Shown: positions 31,005 through 41,694 of the stretch, piece by piece | How positions within the stretch are numbered: position 1 is the first letter of the stretch | Layout of the letters: each line of letters starts with the position of its first letter | NCBI GenBank assembly: GCA_023014485.1 | Contig: JAJOZX010002715.1 | Span: forward strand, 561,516-625,515 | DNA: 64,000 nucleotides | Reading direction: 5' to 3' | From: Bathynomus jamesi | Lineage: Eukaryota > Arthropoda > Malacostraca > Isopoda > Cirolanidae | Notes under the pieces: generated by a model | Database searches by the model: none | Told to the model about the DNA's origin: nothing | What the model saw: only the letters and a program-made list of their open reading frames with translations | Program-made: the position numbers and the translations under genes

Positions 31005-33666
31005 AAAAAATTAGTTTTTCCTCATTTTCATAAGTTCTGCTTTATTTTTTGTTGGAAATTCTTTACGATTCTTGAAAACTGTTTTGAGCAGGTATTGTTT
31101 GTCCTCTTCTTTAGTTGTCACTGCTTGATTAAATTTTTCAATCAATGCAACACCCCGCTCAGCTGTGTCATTTGTCACTCTAAGGGCACGAACTCTAGCA
31201 CAGCCTTTGGTACTCAGGATCTATTCCCCATGTTGATGCAGAATTTTCAGTGAAGAGAGAATTGAGATGTAGAGCATCAAAAAGAGATTTAGTCCTTGAA
31301 GTAACAAAATCAGAAATCCTTTTTTCTTTAAAAGAAGCTAGGGTTACCTTTGCTTCTAAACGTTTCAGTCCCTTATTTCTTGGAGGCATTTTGATATTAT
31401 TTCGCATTTGCTCCTTTTCTTCAAGGGATATGCTTTTGTCAAAGAAGCTTAATCCAACAAGTGTTTCTGAGAGGTACCACATATGTCGTTTAATGGCATT
31501 TTGGGCTTGCTTGATAACACTTGATATCAAAGAATTTTCCTCCATTATTGCAAGATCTTGCAAAAATTTAAGATCAACATTTGGGGCTTCCTCTGGTTGA
31601 GAAGCTTTTGCCCAAGATTTTGCGTATACCATGCAACAAATAAACAAATTTCTGTTATTGCATCAAGTTCTTTTTTAGTCATCTTAAATTGATTTTGGAG
31701 AAGAAAAAGCTTAAATGCATAAATTCCTTTTGCCATCTATTTTGCATGATGGTACGCTCCAGGTCTCTTCAAGGGAGTATTAGAAATGCTTTCTTCTCCA
31801 AAAAACAAGAGAACAAGTTGAAAAAATTCTTTATAATCATCTCTTGGCTGTTTAGAGTTGAGTGCCTCCTTCATGATTAAGACTGTTTGATTTTTTAAAT
31901 CTTGAACTCTCAATTATTCTGCAGCTTTGGGAATCAACAGCAGTTGTGATTTGAGAATGATCCATAAAATCCCATTGAGTTTTGAATCTTTTGAAGATTG
32001 GAATATCAGGTTCAGAGGAATGGCCCATAGAAGTCCGGAAGACTTGAGATAGGACAATCTCATAAATATGGTGTCTGCAGGCTAAATATAAAAGCTCTTT
32101 TCCAAGTTCTTGTTCAATTTTAGTGCAAGCTCCAGCATGGATTCCGGTATTGGATGCTGTTGTGTCAAATGAGAGCCCAATAATTCTCTGGGTCATATCA
32201 TGTTCTTGCAGGAGAGAAATGCAAACACGAGCCATCTCCATACCCGTGCCAGCAGTGACTTTAGGAATTCCCAGCAATTTCTCTTCACCATTCCCACTGA
32301 CTAACACTGCAATCCTTTCCGTTCTTCCTTCACCTGCAAGAAAAAGTTAAAATATATAATTTATATATAATTTATATATATTTATTTTTAGTATTTTATT
32401 TTATATATATTATATTATATATTTAATATTTTATTTTATATTTAATATATTTATATATATTATAATTTATATATATATAATATATAATTTTAAATTAAAC
32501 TTGACTTATTTTAAATTAAACTTGATTTATTTTAATTTGAAGGTAAAATGGTGTAGATTGTGAAAACTAGCTTCAGACAGTGAAATGTAACCTAATTAAA
32601 TAGAAATTTAGCTATCAAAATGTTTAATTAAAACCAACCAGATAATAACACATTGCCTAGGTGTGAAAACCAGACCCACAACTAAGTTTTTCACCTGAGA
32701 GATAAAATATAAATATGCTAAATTAATCAGACAAAAAAACTAACCTGATATCTCTGGGAGCATTTTTCCATCCCAATGAAGAACTAAAGGCTCTCCAGGA
32801 CAAAATGCTTGCTCTTGATATTCTGTTGCTATTTCTTTGCGTAACTTTTGACGAGTTTGAAGCATAGTAGATTTTGACACTGTAATGTTTTCCAAATTAA
32901 GGCCCAAAGACTGAGCAACAACAGCATAAGACATAGCTGCATCTCGATTGGAAAGATTCATTCTATCATAGGCTGCTACAACATTTTTGTCAATAGGCTT
33001 TGACTTTTTAGGAGCCAACATTTTCTTTTTAAATTGCTCTTCAGAGGGACCTTGAAAATTCATTTCAAGGTTGTCGTCATTAGTTGATGATGACGATGTG
33101 AAATCATCTCTATTGGCAGGCAAGAATGATCTTTTAGATCGCTTCTGCTCTTTGAGGGCTCTTTCACACACTAATTCTTCACGATGAAGCCTTCTTTTCT
33201 CTCTTTTTGCAAGAATTTGGTCTACTGTACCCATGCTACTTTGTGTAGGATCTTCTTGCTGGCTTAAGTAGAAAAGCTTGTCTTCATTTGACATCATCAA
33301 AAGGGCATTAGAATGACCAATATCAAGAATTTCAGCCTTAATTTCATCTTTAAACATAGCTTCTTCAATACGGCATTTTTCCTCGGGCCTTTTTCTGTTT
33401 TTCATCAATTTATCATAACAGCTTATTAAAGAGTCAATCTTTCGGATGGCACTGTCTCTACGCATTGTGGGAATCCTGGCTTTCTCCCAGTAGGTCATCA
33501 CTTCATCTAAGCAAAGATTAATGGATCTTCTTCGGCCCAATTTTTCCTCTTTTTGATGGAAGAAATATTTTTGCAAAACTTGCAGTTTTGTAGGTAAGCG
33601 GCAACAAAGTATATCTTTATATAAATGGCCAATGAGCCAAACTTTAGTTTTAGAACGAGTAGCCAT
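31005..33666 (-). pseudogene. E2 transposase-like protein, two exons
   Basis: N-terminal exon 33666-32746 (about 308 aa, starts MATRSKTKVWLIGHLYKDIL) ends VLHWDGKMLPEIS with the candidate first Asp. After an intron the second exon (from 32336) has GLSFDTTASNTG (second Asp), YLACRHHIYEIVL (C-x2-H), PIFKRFKTQWDFM, HMWYLSETLVGLSFF, and, after a frame change near 31200, RVTNDTAERGVALIEKFNQA with QYLLKTV. At least three frame breaks lie in the second exon (near 31900, 31740 and 31200). Function by analogy: DDE transposase acting on the TAG(T/G)GTGG ends. No name assigned. Confidence 0.65.
32336..32745 (-). other. Predicted intron in E2 transposase gene
   Basis: On the minus strand the first exon ends ATATCAG|GTTAGT and the second starts TTCTTGCAG|GTGAAGG, joining EIS with GEGRTERIAVLV in frame. 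The 410 bp between is extremely AT-rich, with TATATA repeats. Copy E1 has the same protein junction without any intron (near 1985). Confidence 0.7.
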
Positions 33667-34133
33667 TTTTAGTTTAAAAAATTAAATTTCTGAAATAGTA
33701 AAATAAACCAGTTAAATTAGGAGATAAAAAGGATAACTAAAAGGTTCAAGCCAATTAGGCAAAGCCTTTAATTTAGAGTTGACCAATTAAGGATAATATA
33801 TTTTATCCAAAATTTTTGTTTTCCTTATTAATAATTTTCTCTGAAATAATGATCTAAGATTGTTTTTGTACTCTATTAACACCAAAAATTTCTTAAATAA
33901 GAAGAAATTTTTTCATAAGTTGCAACTCAAGAGTTGAGTTGATCATTAATCTTCTAAGCGCGCCTATTCATTGGAAAATGTTTATAAGTCATTAAATCTC
34001 GGGACCCCTAAATATTCTCATATTTGACCAAAATTTTGCTGACATGTCTATCTGGTCCAAAGGAACAAGGGCATTAATGTGGAACAAGGATTTCTTCAAC
34101 TTTATAATTTACCCCCCATTTTGGTCCACACTA

Positions 34134-35090
34134 ATATACATACTGTATATACATAATTAGACAGGGTCTAAAAAATCACTTGATTGTTAATTAAATTAAT
34201 CATGAACATATTCCAGAGGCCTAGAGGGTACTAATGGTAGCTCCATTACAGGACTTCTGGAATGAGTTCATGGAGGAGAATCACCAGCCAACTCTCGAAT
34301 TACTCCCAACCCCCTCCCAACAGACTGGAGTCATTCACGAGCTAGTTTACTGTTAACTTGTAATAAAATCCTAGCTTCTAAACAGATATCTTTGACTGGG
34401 GATAAACTTAATCTATTGGGAGTCCTTGAACCAGTTACTGGGCTAAATTGCCGCTCTTGAGAAACTAATTGCTGGTCTAACAGCTGGTAAATCTGCTCCT
34501 CATCATCCTGCACATGTTCTAAAGTGTTCTCCAGAGCTTCCACCAAGGAAGAAAGTTCTGGAGAATCACTATTGGGTTAAGGTTCATTCAGACATGGAGA
34601 ACTCTGTCTTGGATCTATTTAACCACCACCTTCTGGATCTAGACTCCCAGGAAGTTCCTCAGGATCCATCACACCTTAACCGACAGCACTTGAAGGAGCA
34701 CTATGAGGAATAGGAGACATATCCTCAATTTCCTCCATTGGGGAACAAGCTTCCTTCTCTGAATCACTACCAAGGTAGTCTTGAACATTTCTAAAAGTGA
34801 CATGTTTTGGTTGAGAATGAGGCCTAGACAGAGGTTTAGGTGAACTAGACAGGATACCTGGAGGATTCACTTTGGATGGCACCTCATCCGGGAATCCAGA
34901 AAAGTCAAGTTCAAAAGAACTTGAAGAGCATTCAGAGGAATCTGAAGAACTTGAACTTTCACTCAGATCAGCAAGCCATGGTCTAGAATTAACCCTATTC
35001 TGATCTGGAAATCCTAGAAACTCGCTCGAATCACTACTAGAATCAAAGAGATCAGTCTCATCTTCTGACGAACTGTCCCACAAACAAGAA
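34134..35090 (-). pseudogene. gypsy Ser/acid-rich tail after integrase
   Basis: Frames at 35083-34676 (136 aa, with SSSSDSSECSSSSFELDFSG and many Asp/Glu) and 34546-34331 (MVEALENTLEHVQDDEEQIY). No known fold is evident; composition suggests a disordered acidic segment. It lies after the integrase and may be the end of Pol or a separate small product. Between them are stops. A short VHHSQLRSWK-like stretch near 35240 is the usual last block of gypsy integrases. Confidence 0.5.
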
Positions 35091-35311
35091 AAGCCTGGGG
35101 AACAAACTGGAACATTAGGGGTTTCAAACCCTAGAAAACTCTCATTCCTCCTCCTATGCTAGCCCAGGGAACCTGAACTAACAACTGGAATAACTAGGAT
35201 GATTCTTCAAGAAATTGGGAGCCTCCTTCCAGCTCCTCAACTGAGAATGATGAACTCGACTCATGGATAAGTGTGGCTGCAGATCTGGATAAGCTGGTGA
35301 AATGACATAGG

Positions 35312-36475
35312 TCACACCATTCTCCCTGCTCGATCAACTTGAAACGGCCCACAGTACTTGGGCAGAAACTTGTTAGAAACTAGATTACCTTTTGGAACAA
35401 CCTTTCGAATGACAAGTTGCCCCTTGGTAAAGGGACAAAAACCAGGATGTCCTGGATACCACTGTTCTTGAACTGGAGTGGGAATAGAAACTGGAATAGG
35501 ATCTGGATGAGCGGATGATAACAAGAACTGGGCTGGAGACATAGTCAACTCAGAATGAATCGTACCATTGTAGGTCATAATGGCCTTTGGGAGATTCAAA
35601 TCCCACGAGCTAGAATCTTGAACAAGATTCCGTAGAAGCTCACCAATGGTACGGTTGACCCTCTCGACTGCACCATTGCTCTCTGGATGGTTTGGGGTCG
35701 TGAAAACGTGAGTGATCCCGTATCGAGATAACATCTGCTCGAACTCCTGACCCCTAAATTCTGGACCATTATCAGTTAACAACCGACAAGGCCGGCGCAA
35801 AAGAGTGGGCAACACTCGAAACTCGAAAAGACGGGCAATGGTACTGGAAGTCTTGTTGGGAAATGGAACAGCCACTACCCACTTGGAGTAGTGGTCCACC
35901 ACCATCAAACATCCTAGATTCCCCCGAGGTGTTCTGGGGAACAATACTAGATCCACAGCCACCAACTCAAATGGTGCCTGGGTCACGATCTTCAGGGTAG
36001 GTGGAGCCCTGATCTGGCTGGAAACCTTATTGAGCTGGCACTGGGAACAAGATGTGACCACCTCTTGCACAACTTGATATAACTGAGGATGAAACACTTC
36101 CCCAGACAAAACATCTAAGACCTTGTTTCGGCCTATGTGTGCCATCTCTAGATGGATAGTAATGGCCAGCTCAATCAGGAAATTAAAAGGTACTAGAACT
36201 TGGGGAAACATTTCTGGTTCATCGTACTTAACTAGAAGACCATTCTCGAAGTAGATATCTTTAAGATAACGACGATATCTCACTAGAGCTTTAGGACAAT
36301 ACCCAAAACAACCCTTATCTAGATAGGACTTAAGTTGTCTCAACACGATCACTTTTTGAAGAACCTCAAGGTTAACTTCATCTAGAAATGAACATGGACG
36401 CAAATTTCCAACTACCAGCGTTCTTGATGACTGGAGGTTCCTCCAACTCTGCCAGAAAAGTAGCGAGAATCTCAC
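35312..36475 (-). pseudogene. gypsy integrase
   Basis: An HHCC-like zinc-binding part is seen as LEMAH ... CSQCQ, followed by the DDE core: VAVDLVLFPR (first Asp), LLTDNGPEFRG (second Asp), NHPESNGAVERVNRT (Glu), with the usual 35-residue-type spacing. The C-terminal part has FTKGQLVIRK and CGPFQVDRAG, typical of gypsy integrase tails. The frame is open over 388 codons, but it is shifted relative to the protease-2 frame and ends in a stop at 35312. Confidence 0.85.
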
Positions 36476-36800
36476 CCTCCTTCATGACTCTGTCAGTGGA
36501 CAAATCCAGGTCAATCCCGGGCAGACAAGAAATTGCACCCAGGAGAAAACAACAAGGAATAGCTTGATCTTCAACAAGAGCAAATGGGTGATCATTAATA
36601 GTTACTCTAGAGCCAAGTGACACAGTAAGTTGTACATAGTTATAAACTACCACTTGCTTTTCAGCCACACCTTGAATGTTAACCAGAATATCTTGTGAAT
36701 AATCCCTCAAATTTCCTAAAATTTCACGCCAGGCTACTCGAGATATGAGGGAGATCTCAGCTCCAGAATCCAATAAGCACAGTAGGTTTCGTCTTGACAA
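36378..36800 (-). pseudogene. Second aspartic-protease-like domain, between OTU and integrase
   Basis: NLLCLLDSGAEISLIS is the D-S/T-G-A active-site pattern of retroviral-type aspartic proteases, followed by an internal beta-rich section (VQLTVSLGSRVTI) and CCFLLGAISCLPGIDLDLST, matching the C-terminal loop (LLG..) of such proteases. A separate protease (DTGA) occurs upstream of RT at 39504-39965, so this Pol carries two. About 130 residues, normal for one protease monomer. The frame opens with TTG, so it is part of the polyprotein, not a separate start. Confidence 0.65.
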
Positions 36801-36884
36801 GTAAGTGGGACAACTGCTCTAAAGGCACCTGAATGTGGACAAGCAATATCCACTCAAGGGTGGGAAAATTGACTTCACATTCTA

Positions 36885-37395
36885 CTAGACCATTCTCGAT
36901 CTCCAAACTTGAGCAACCTGCCCTATTGGTTCTGAATCCAAGTCTCTCTCATACAAAGAATTTAAACAAGTCAAGAAGACGGGACAAGACTGAACATATT
37001 TATTGGATTCACTCAATAAATTGAAATGAACACCACCTAGACACTGGACATGCACCCTATCTAGAAGTTCTGAGGGTTCTGTTACACGCTGATTCTTGAC
37101 TTCAGGGTGGTAAATTAGAGGGTTTTCAGTACCAAAGTGCAATACAACATCCACTTGATACATCTCACAGAAAACTTTCAAGATCTCTGGTGATGCTGGC
37201 TGCCCTGGAATTGTCATAAGTCGAAGATGTTGCTTCTGCTTGCTATTCAACTTGATTCCGTACTTTGTAGGATGACTTAGCAGTTCTTCCACCAACTGCT
37301 TTCGAAGAAATACTGGACTCTCTGGAACTTCACGATCTAAGTCATGAACAAGAGCATACCACAAACACTCGATCAAGGAATCACCTCCCCCTCCG
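36885..37395 (-). pseudogene. OTU-protease-like domain in gypsy Pol
   Basis: Begins GGDSLIECLWYALVHDLD, in the position of the OTU motif D-G-D/N-C-L/F, with Ser in place of the catalytic Cys. Then RKQLVEELLSHPTKYG, ILKVFCEMYQVDVVLHFGTE and VHVQCLGGVHFNLLS, which fits the terminal H-(Y/F)-N/D block with the catalytic His. Overall order and length (about 160 aa) fit OTU-family cysteine peptidases. A related segment (GGGDSLFMSLV) follows RNase H in the gypsy at 63770-64000. The frame is shifted by one base from RNase H. OTU enzymes remove ubiquitin; activity with Ser is uncertain. Confidence 0.6.
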
Positions 37396-37404
37396 GCTTA
37401 AATC

Positions 37405-38456
37405 TTACAAGTAAGCACTTGGGGAGTTCTGCTGAAATTGCTGTGGTGCCTTCTTCATGCTCAGCCTGGAAGTGTGTGGATAACGCATCTGCAGCTTGAT
37501 TTCTTTGCCTGGAACATAACGAAGCTCAAAATCAAACTCAGTGAGATCTTCAACTGTTCGAGCAAGCCTGTCATTGACTAATCTCATATTATGGAGATAG
37601 AACAATGCTTGATGGTCCATGTTCAGAATGAATGGTATTCCGTACAGGAAGGCTCTGAAGGTCTTGACTCCCCTGCGCATCGCTGCTAGTTCACGCTCTG
37701 TAACTGAATATTTCTTCTGAGGACTAGAAAATGTCATTGACACATGAGCAATGATTCGAAGTTGACCATCCTGAACTTGAGTAAGACAGGCACCTGCACC
37801 AATGGCTGATGCATCCACCCACAAGTTCAACTTCTCTGCTGTTTCTCGATAATCAGGAAAAGCCAGTTCCACCTCATTTTGCATCTCTGGTGTCCACTGG
37901 ATAACTGAATTCCTTGATCTTCCTGTAAGTTCTGATAAGGGTTTAGCAACTGCTGAACACTGTGACAAGAACTTCCTCTGGAAATTCACTAAGCCCAGAA
38001 ATTCTCAAAGTTCCTTGATGTTCTTGGGCTTTGGGAAGTTCTTCACCTTCTCCATATACTCTGGCGATTTTGACAATCCACTGGAACTGACGTATATGAC
38101 CTAGAAATGGAACTGTGGACTGGAACCATCTACACTTTGGTGGCTTGATCTTGATACCATGTTGTTCTAAAACCTTGAGGACTTTTTCAACTAGCTGGAG
38201 ATGGGCCTCGAATGACTTTTCCATAATTAGAATGTCGTCAATATACACTAGAACCTTCTTCCTTGAAAATCCCTTCAGCACATCTTGCATTTCCATCTGG
38301 AAGGCTGAAGGCACGTTCTTCAATCCAAAACTGAGTTTCTTGAATCTCCAGTGTCCATGACGGGTTGAGAAAGCTGTATAATCTCGACTCTTCTCCTCGA
38401 TTGGCATTTGATAATAACCCCGGACTAAATCCAGGGTGGTAAAGAACTTGACACCA
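37405..38456 (-). pseudogene. gypsy reverse transcriptase (C-terminal half) and RNase H
   Basis: RT from 38456 leftward: FFTTLDLVRGYYQMP, LSFGLKNVPSAFQMEM, then VLVYIDDILIMEKSF with an intact YIDD catalytic motif, and GIKIKPPKCRWF. RNase H: LNLWVDASAIGAGACLTQ, YSVTERELAAMRRGVKTFRA, ILNMDHQALFYL and LRYVPGKE. A frameshift near 37960 separates the two and another lies near 37500 at the end of RNase H. This is a normal domain order for Ty3/gypsy. The RT is split from its N-terminal half by the MITE at 38464-38678. Confidence 0.85.
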
Positions 38457-38463
38457 TGTAGAC

Positions 38464-38678
38464 CAGTGGTCGGGGAACAGGGGTAAATTTAAAACTTTTG
38501 GGGGTAATGTGTGCGGTATGAGAGAGACTTTGTGCTGATATTTTTTTCGAATATTTTTATTTTATTTTGTTATATAAATGTGGCGTTATTCTAAATTTTA
38601 GAATATTACGAATTTATGTCCTGATTACGTCCTCAAATATATTTTGGGGTAATACCCAAAAAAGTTCGCCGACCACTG
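38464..38678. mobile_element. hAT-type MITE inside RT
   Basis: 215 bp starting CAGTGGTCGGGGAAC and ending GTTCGCCGACCACTG. Flanks ATGTAGAC and CTCTAGAC (three bases off) resemble an imperfect 8-bp duplication. No coding capacity. It breaks the RT between TDSV and LHGVKFF. Confidence 0.75.
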
Positions 38679-38683
38679 CGACT

Positions 38684-39517
38684 CTAGACAGAGTCTGTCA
38701 AGTTTGCCATTGGGAATCTATCAGGCTTGGTTACCTTGTTCAGTTTACGGTAATCCACACACAAGCATATGGACCCATCTGGTTTCCTAATTGGTACCAC
38801 TGGAGCACTCCACGGAGATGATGTAGGCTCGATAATTCCTAGCTGATGAAGTTCTTGACACTGATCATCGATGACTTGGCAATTGGTTCTGAAAACCTCC
38901 TTGGTTGCTGAAATATTGGCGTATAACTTGATACGGTGTGGAGTCATCTGAGCAGTCCCCACATCAGAATCCCCTCGACTAAGAATGGCTTTTCTGAAAT
39001 TAAGCAAGTTATAAACCTGAGATTTCTGGTGGGAATCCAGCTCAGGTAAGTCAATTTCTGAAGTTAGACGTTCTGGTGTCCATTCTGGAAGAGATGAGAC
39101 CAATTCATGATTGTTCTCTGATTCCATACCTACACAATGTACTTGATGTGTCACTGTATCATTAGTGTCTTCTGGATTTGGTGTAGGATCGAGTTCAACT
39201 AGAGTGTAAATGTGTCCCATCATGTCTCCTGCCTTGATTCTACCAATAGGTTTCCCTGTAGTGTAGACTAGAATGGAAGGGCAATCTAGATTTACAATCC
39301 CTGGAACACCTACCACTTTCTCTCCAAGATGCACGCTTGAAACTGTCCCATCATCGAACCATTCCCTCGAATTTCTCGAACATGGACATGTACCACCATC
39401 ATCTACTCCTTGATGTTCCCACTGAATTTTTACTTCTACAGGTCCACAATCATTCACCTGCACACCTTCTACAGCCCAACACTTAACCTTGTAACAAATC
39501 CTTTTACACTTCTCCAT
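38684..39517 (-). pseudogene. gypsy protease-RT linker and RT N-terminus
   Basis: Linker of about 190 residues (VVGVPGIVNLDCP, VTHQVHCVGMES), followed by the RT fingers: GIIEPTSSPWSAPVVPIRKP, DGSICLCVDYRKLNKVTKPD and FPMANLTDSV, up to the MITE. This is uninterrupted over 277 codons. It has the empty site (near 39385) corresponding to the transposon insertion at 402-3086 of copy A. Confidence 0.85.
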
Positions 39518-39965
39518 TCATACCTAGATAAATTTCCCATGTAGAACCATCAGTGTTCTTCCCTGAAACCTGTCTACATGCTAGACTAATCTGTAATTTG
39601 TTGGCCCACAGAAAATCTAAACCTAGAAAAATGGGATATTTAAAATCCACAGTGGGAAGGATAAGAAACTTGAAAGGGGACATTATAATACCATGCAAAG
39701 AAACTGCGAGTAGGACTGAACCCATAGTTTCCCTCGAATCATCTGGACCTACACCTTGAATTGTGGAAATATCTCTAGTATCTCTTGGAATCCCAAGTTG
39801 TTGTGCCAGTTCACTAGAAATTAAGCTAACTTGTGCTCCTGTGTCAATTAACCCTGGAATGTTAGTGTCTTGAAGGGTAACATCAATGGTTAACACTGCA
39901 GGTTCAAGTTTGGCAAACCAGACACCTCGAAAATGACCTCCTGGAATATCTGGACCATGAAACAT
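39504..39965 (-). pseudogene. gypsy aspartic protease 1
   Basis: IPGLIDTGAQVSLISSELAQ is the active site, followed by FKFLILPTVDFKYPIFLGLD. Same as 3155-3958 in copy A, with an intact LAQQLGIPRD segment that copy A partly lacks. The frame overlaps the linker frame by 14 bases, marking a frame change. Confidence 0.85.
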
Positions 39966-40263
39966 CTCATCTGCAATGTCACACCTAGGTATTTGGGTTC
40001 AAGGTGCTGGTTTAGGTGTCCATGAAGATGCTAGAGGATTCAGTTCATTTCTGGTGGTTTTTGGATACTGTTGTTCTGAACTGAGTAATGCTGGATGTCC
40101 AGGGGTGGCATCATCACCCACCTCAGACGCTAAATCCATGTTCTGGTTGGTATTCATCTGCAGAGGTTTTCCGTCATCTTTGGCTGGGATCTCATGATGA
40201 TAGTCAGGTTCTTGAAGATCATTTCTTGAAGATTGGACTTCAGCTTCTAATGAGCCCCTGATC

Positions 40264-41625
40264 TCATTGGAACTGATTAGTTTCCCAACTGTTGTTGATT
40301 GTTGTGGGTAGATTCATTATTTTGGTTTCCTTGAGACAAATTTTCTTGACCTTGTCTTCTACAAGGGCAGAACATTCCTGGATGAGGTCCTTGACACAAA
40401 GGACTGCGGTAGGAAGGTGATGTCCTGGAGCTTGATTGTCATTGCTGCTGATTGCGAGGGCAATCTCGAACCATATGATCCAGACTACCGCACATAAAGC
40501 ACGCTCCTTTCCATCTTCTGCAGTCCTGTTCAATGTGTCCTTCCTTGTACACCACTGACATATCTTGACCTCTGTATCTTCTTGGGACCTTGACTGACCG
40601 AAGTTTCTTTCACACTCCTGAGATTATTGTTGTCCTCCCTGCTGATTTCGATCTTGAGATTGTCAATCACCCCTTCCTTGACATTGACCTTGGGAGTTCT
40701 GATTTCCATTTTTATTCCCAGAATTGAAGACGTGAGTTCCATTCCATTGTCCTTTTCCATGACCTTGGTTGTTTTGATATTGCTGGTTAGGTGTCTCGTG
40801 TCTGGATGACTCTCTGCCAGTTGTGAAGGTTTTCTTCATTCTCTTGTAGCACACCAACAATCTATCCTTCATCTCATCATATGCCACACTGCAACCCCCA
40901 TAAGCATTATGCAAATCCCTGAATTTTCCTGTTAGATGTTTTCCAAGTGTTCCAGTCCAGTCTCTCCATTCACAAGTAAACTTGGCTGAGCAATGACGTT
41001 CAAAGGCTTCTAGATATTCAGGAAAAGATCTTCCACTTGACACATCAAATTCATCAAGATCTGGAGCACTAGTAGGATAAACTCCTGGTGTCATCCTTGA
41101 ACCGTTGTTACTCTTGAAAGTGGAGGAACGCTTAGTACGTTTAACCTTCCTCTCAGCATCTGGAGGACTGGAGGTCTTATCTGAAGAACTGGAACTAGAG
41201 CTGGTCGATCTATTGTGTTGTGTCTTGATGGGTTTAGGAGATGCCAGCTTTGTCTTTTCTTTCTTGAAGGTTCGTGTTCCTCTGCTGGTACCTTCTTCCC
41301 TGTTCGAGACATTCTCTGCATCATCCAGATTCTCAAGCTCGGGCAATGAGTCATGAGAATCTCTCTCTAGATTCAGCCTATCCTTCTGCTGCTGCTTCCT
41401 CATCAGCTGGTCCACCTGTTGCTGCCAATATTCATTCTGAAGATCCGATTCAGCTTTTTCCCTTGATAATTGATCATATTTAGTCCTTAATTCTATGTTT
41501 ACATCCTTGAGTTGTTTCAGCCTATGTTCCCATGCTTGATTTGACTCTTCCATGATCTTCTGCTGCTGGGTCATGAGAGCCATAAGCTGACTGATCTGGT
41601 CTTGCAATTCTTGAAACTCAGCCAT
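40264..41625 (-). pseudogene. gypsy gag with in-frame capsid deletion
   Basis: ATG 41625 starts MAEFQELQDQISQLMALMTQ. Compared with copy A, about 111 residues of the capsid region are missing: KKTFTTG joins directly to RESSRHETPNQQ (junction near 40815), in frame, with CTG/TTG-like matching bases at the break. Downstream, one CCHC knuckle survives in the 40533-40264 frame only in broken form; the first (about 40545) is preceded by several frame changes. Coiled-coil N-terminus and Ser-rich segment are intact. Confidence 0.8.
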
Positions 41626-41670
41626 CCTGGGTGTCTCGCTGAGTGCCTCAGTAAACTAGCTGGTGTAATT

Positions 41671-41688
41671 TCCCGGGTCTGGGCACCA
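41671..41688 (-). other. Primer-binding-like site of complete gypsy
   Basis: TGGTGCCCAGACCCGGGA on the minus strand, six bases after the LTR end; identical to the site at 5692-5709. tRNA not identified. Confidence 0.55.
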
Positions 41689-41694
41689 AAAATA

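Larger units (their letters stand above)
30853..34133 (-). mobile_element. Unclassified DNA transposon with 8-bp TSD, copy E2
   Basis: 3281 bp inserted in the gypsy 3' part. Ends are TAGTGTGGACCAAAA inverted repeats. Flanks read ATATACAAT on the left and ATATACAT on the right, an imperfect 8-bp duplication. A second inverted repeat lies inside: TTTAGGGGTCCCGAGA near 30963 and its complement TCTCGGGACCCCTAAAT near 33998. It is the same architecture as E1 at 402-3086, and the encoded proteins align. It is the least damaged copy of the four and the one that defines the N-terminal part. Confidence 0.8.
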
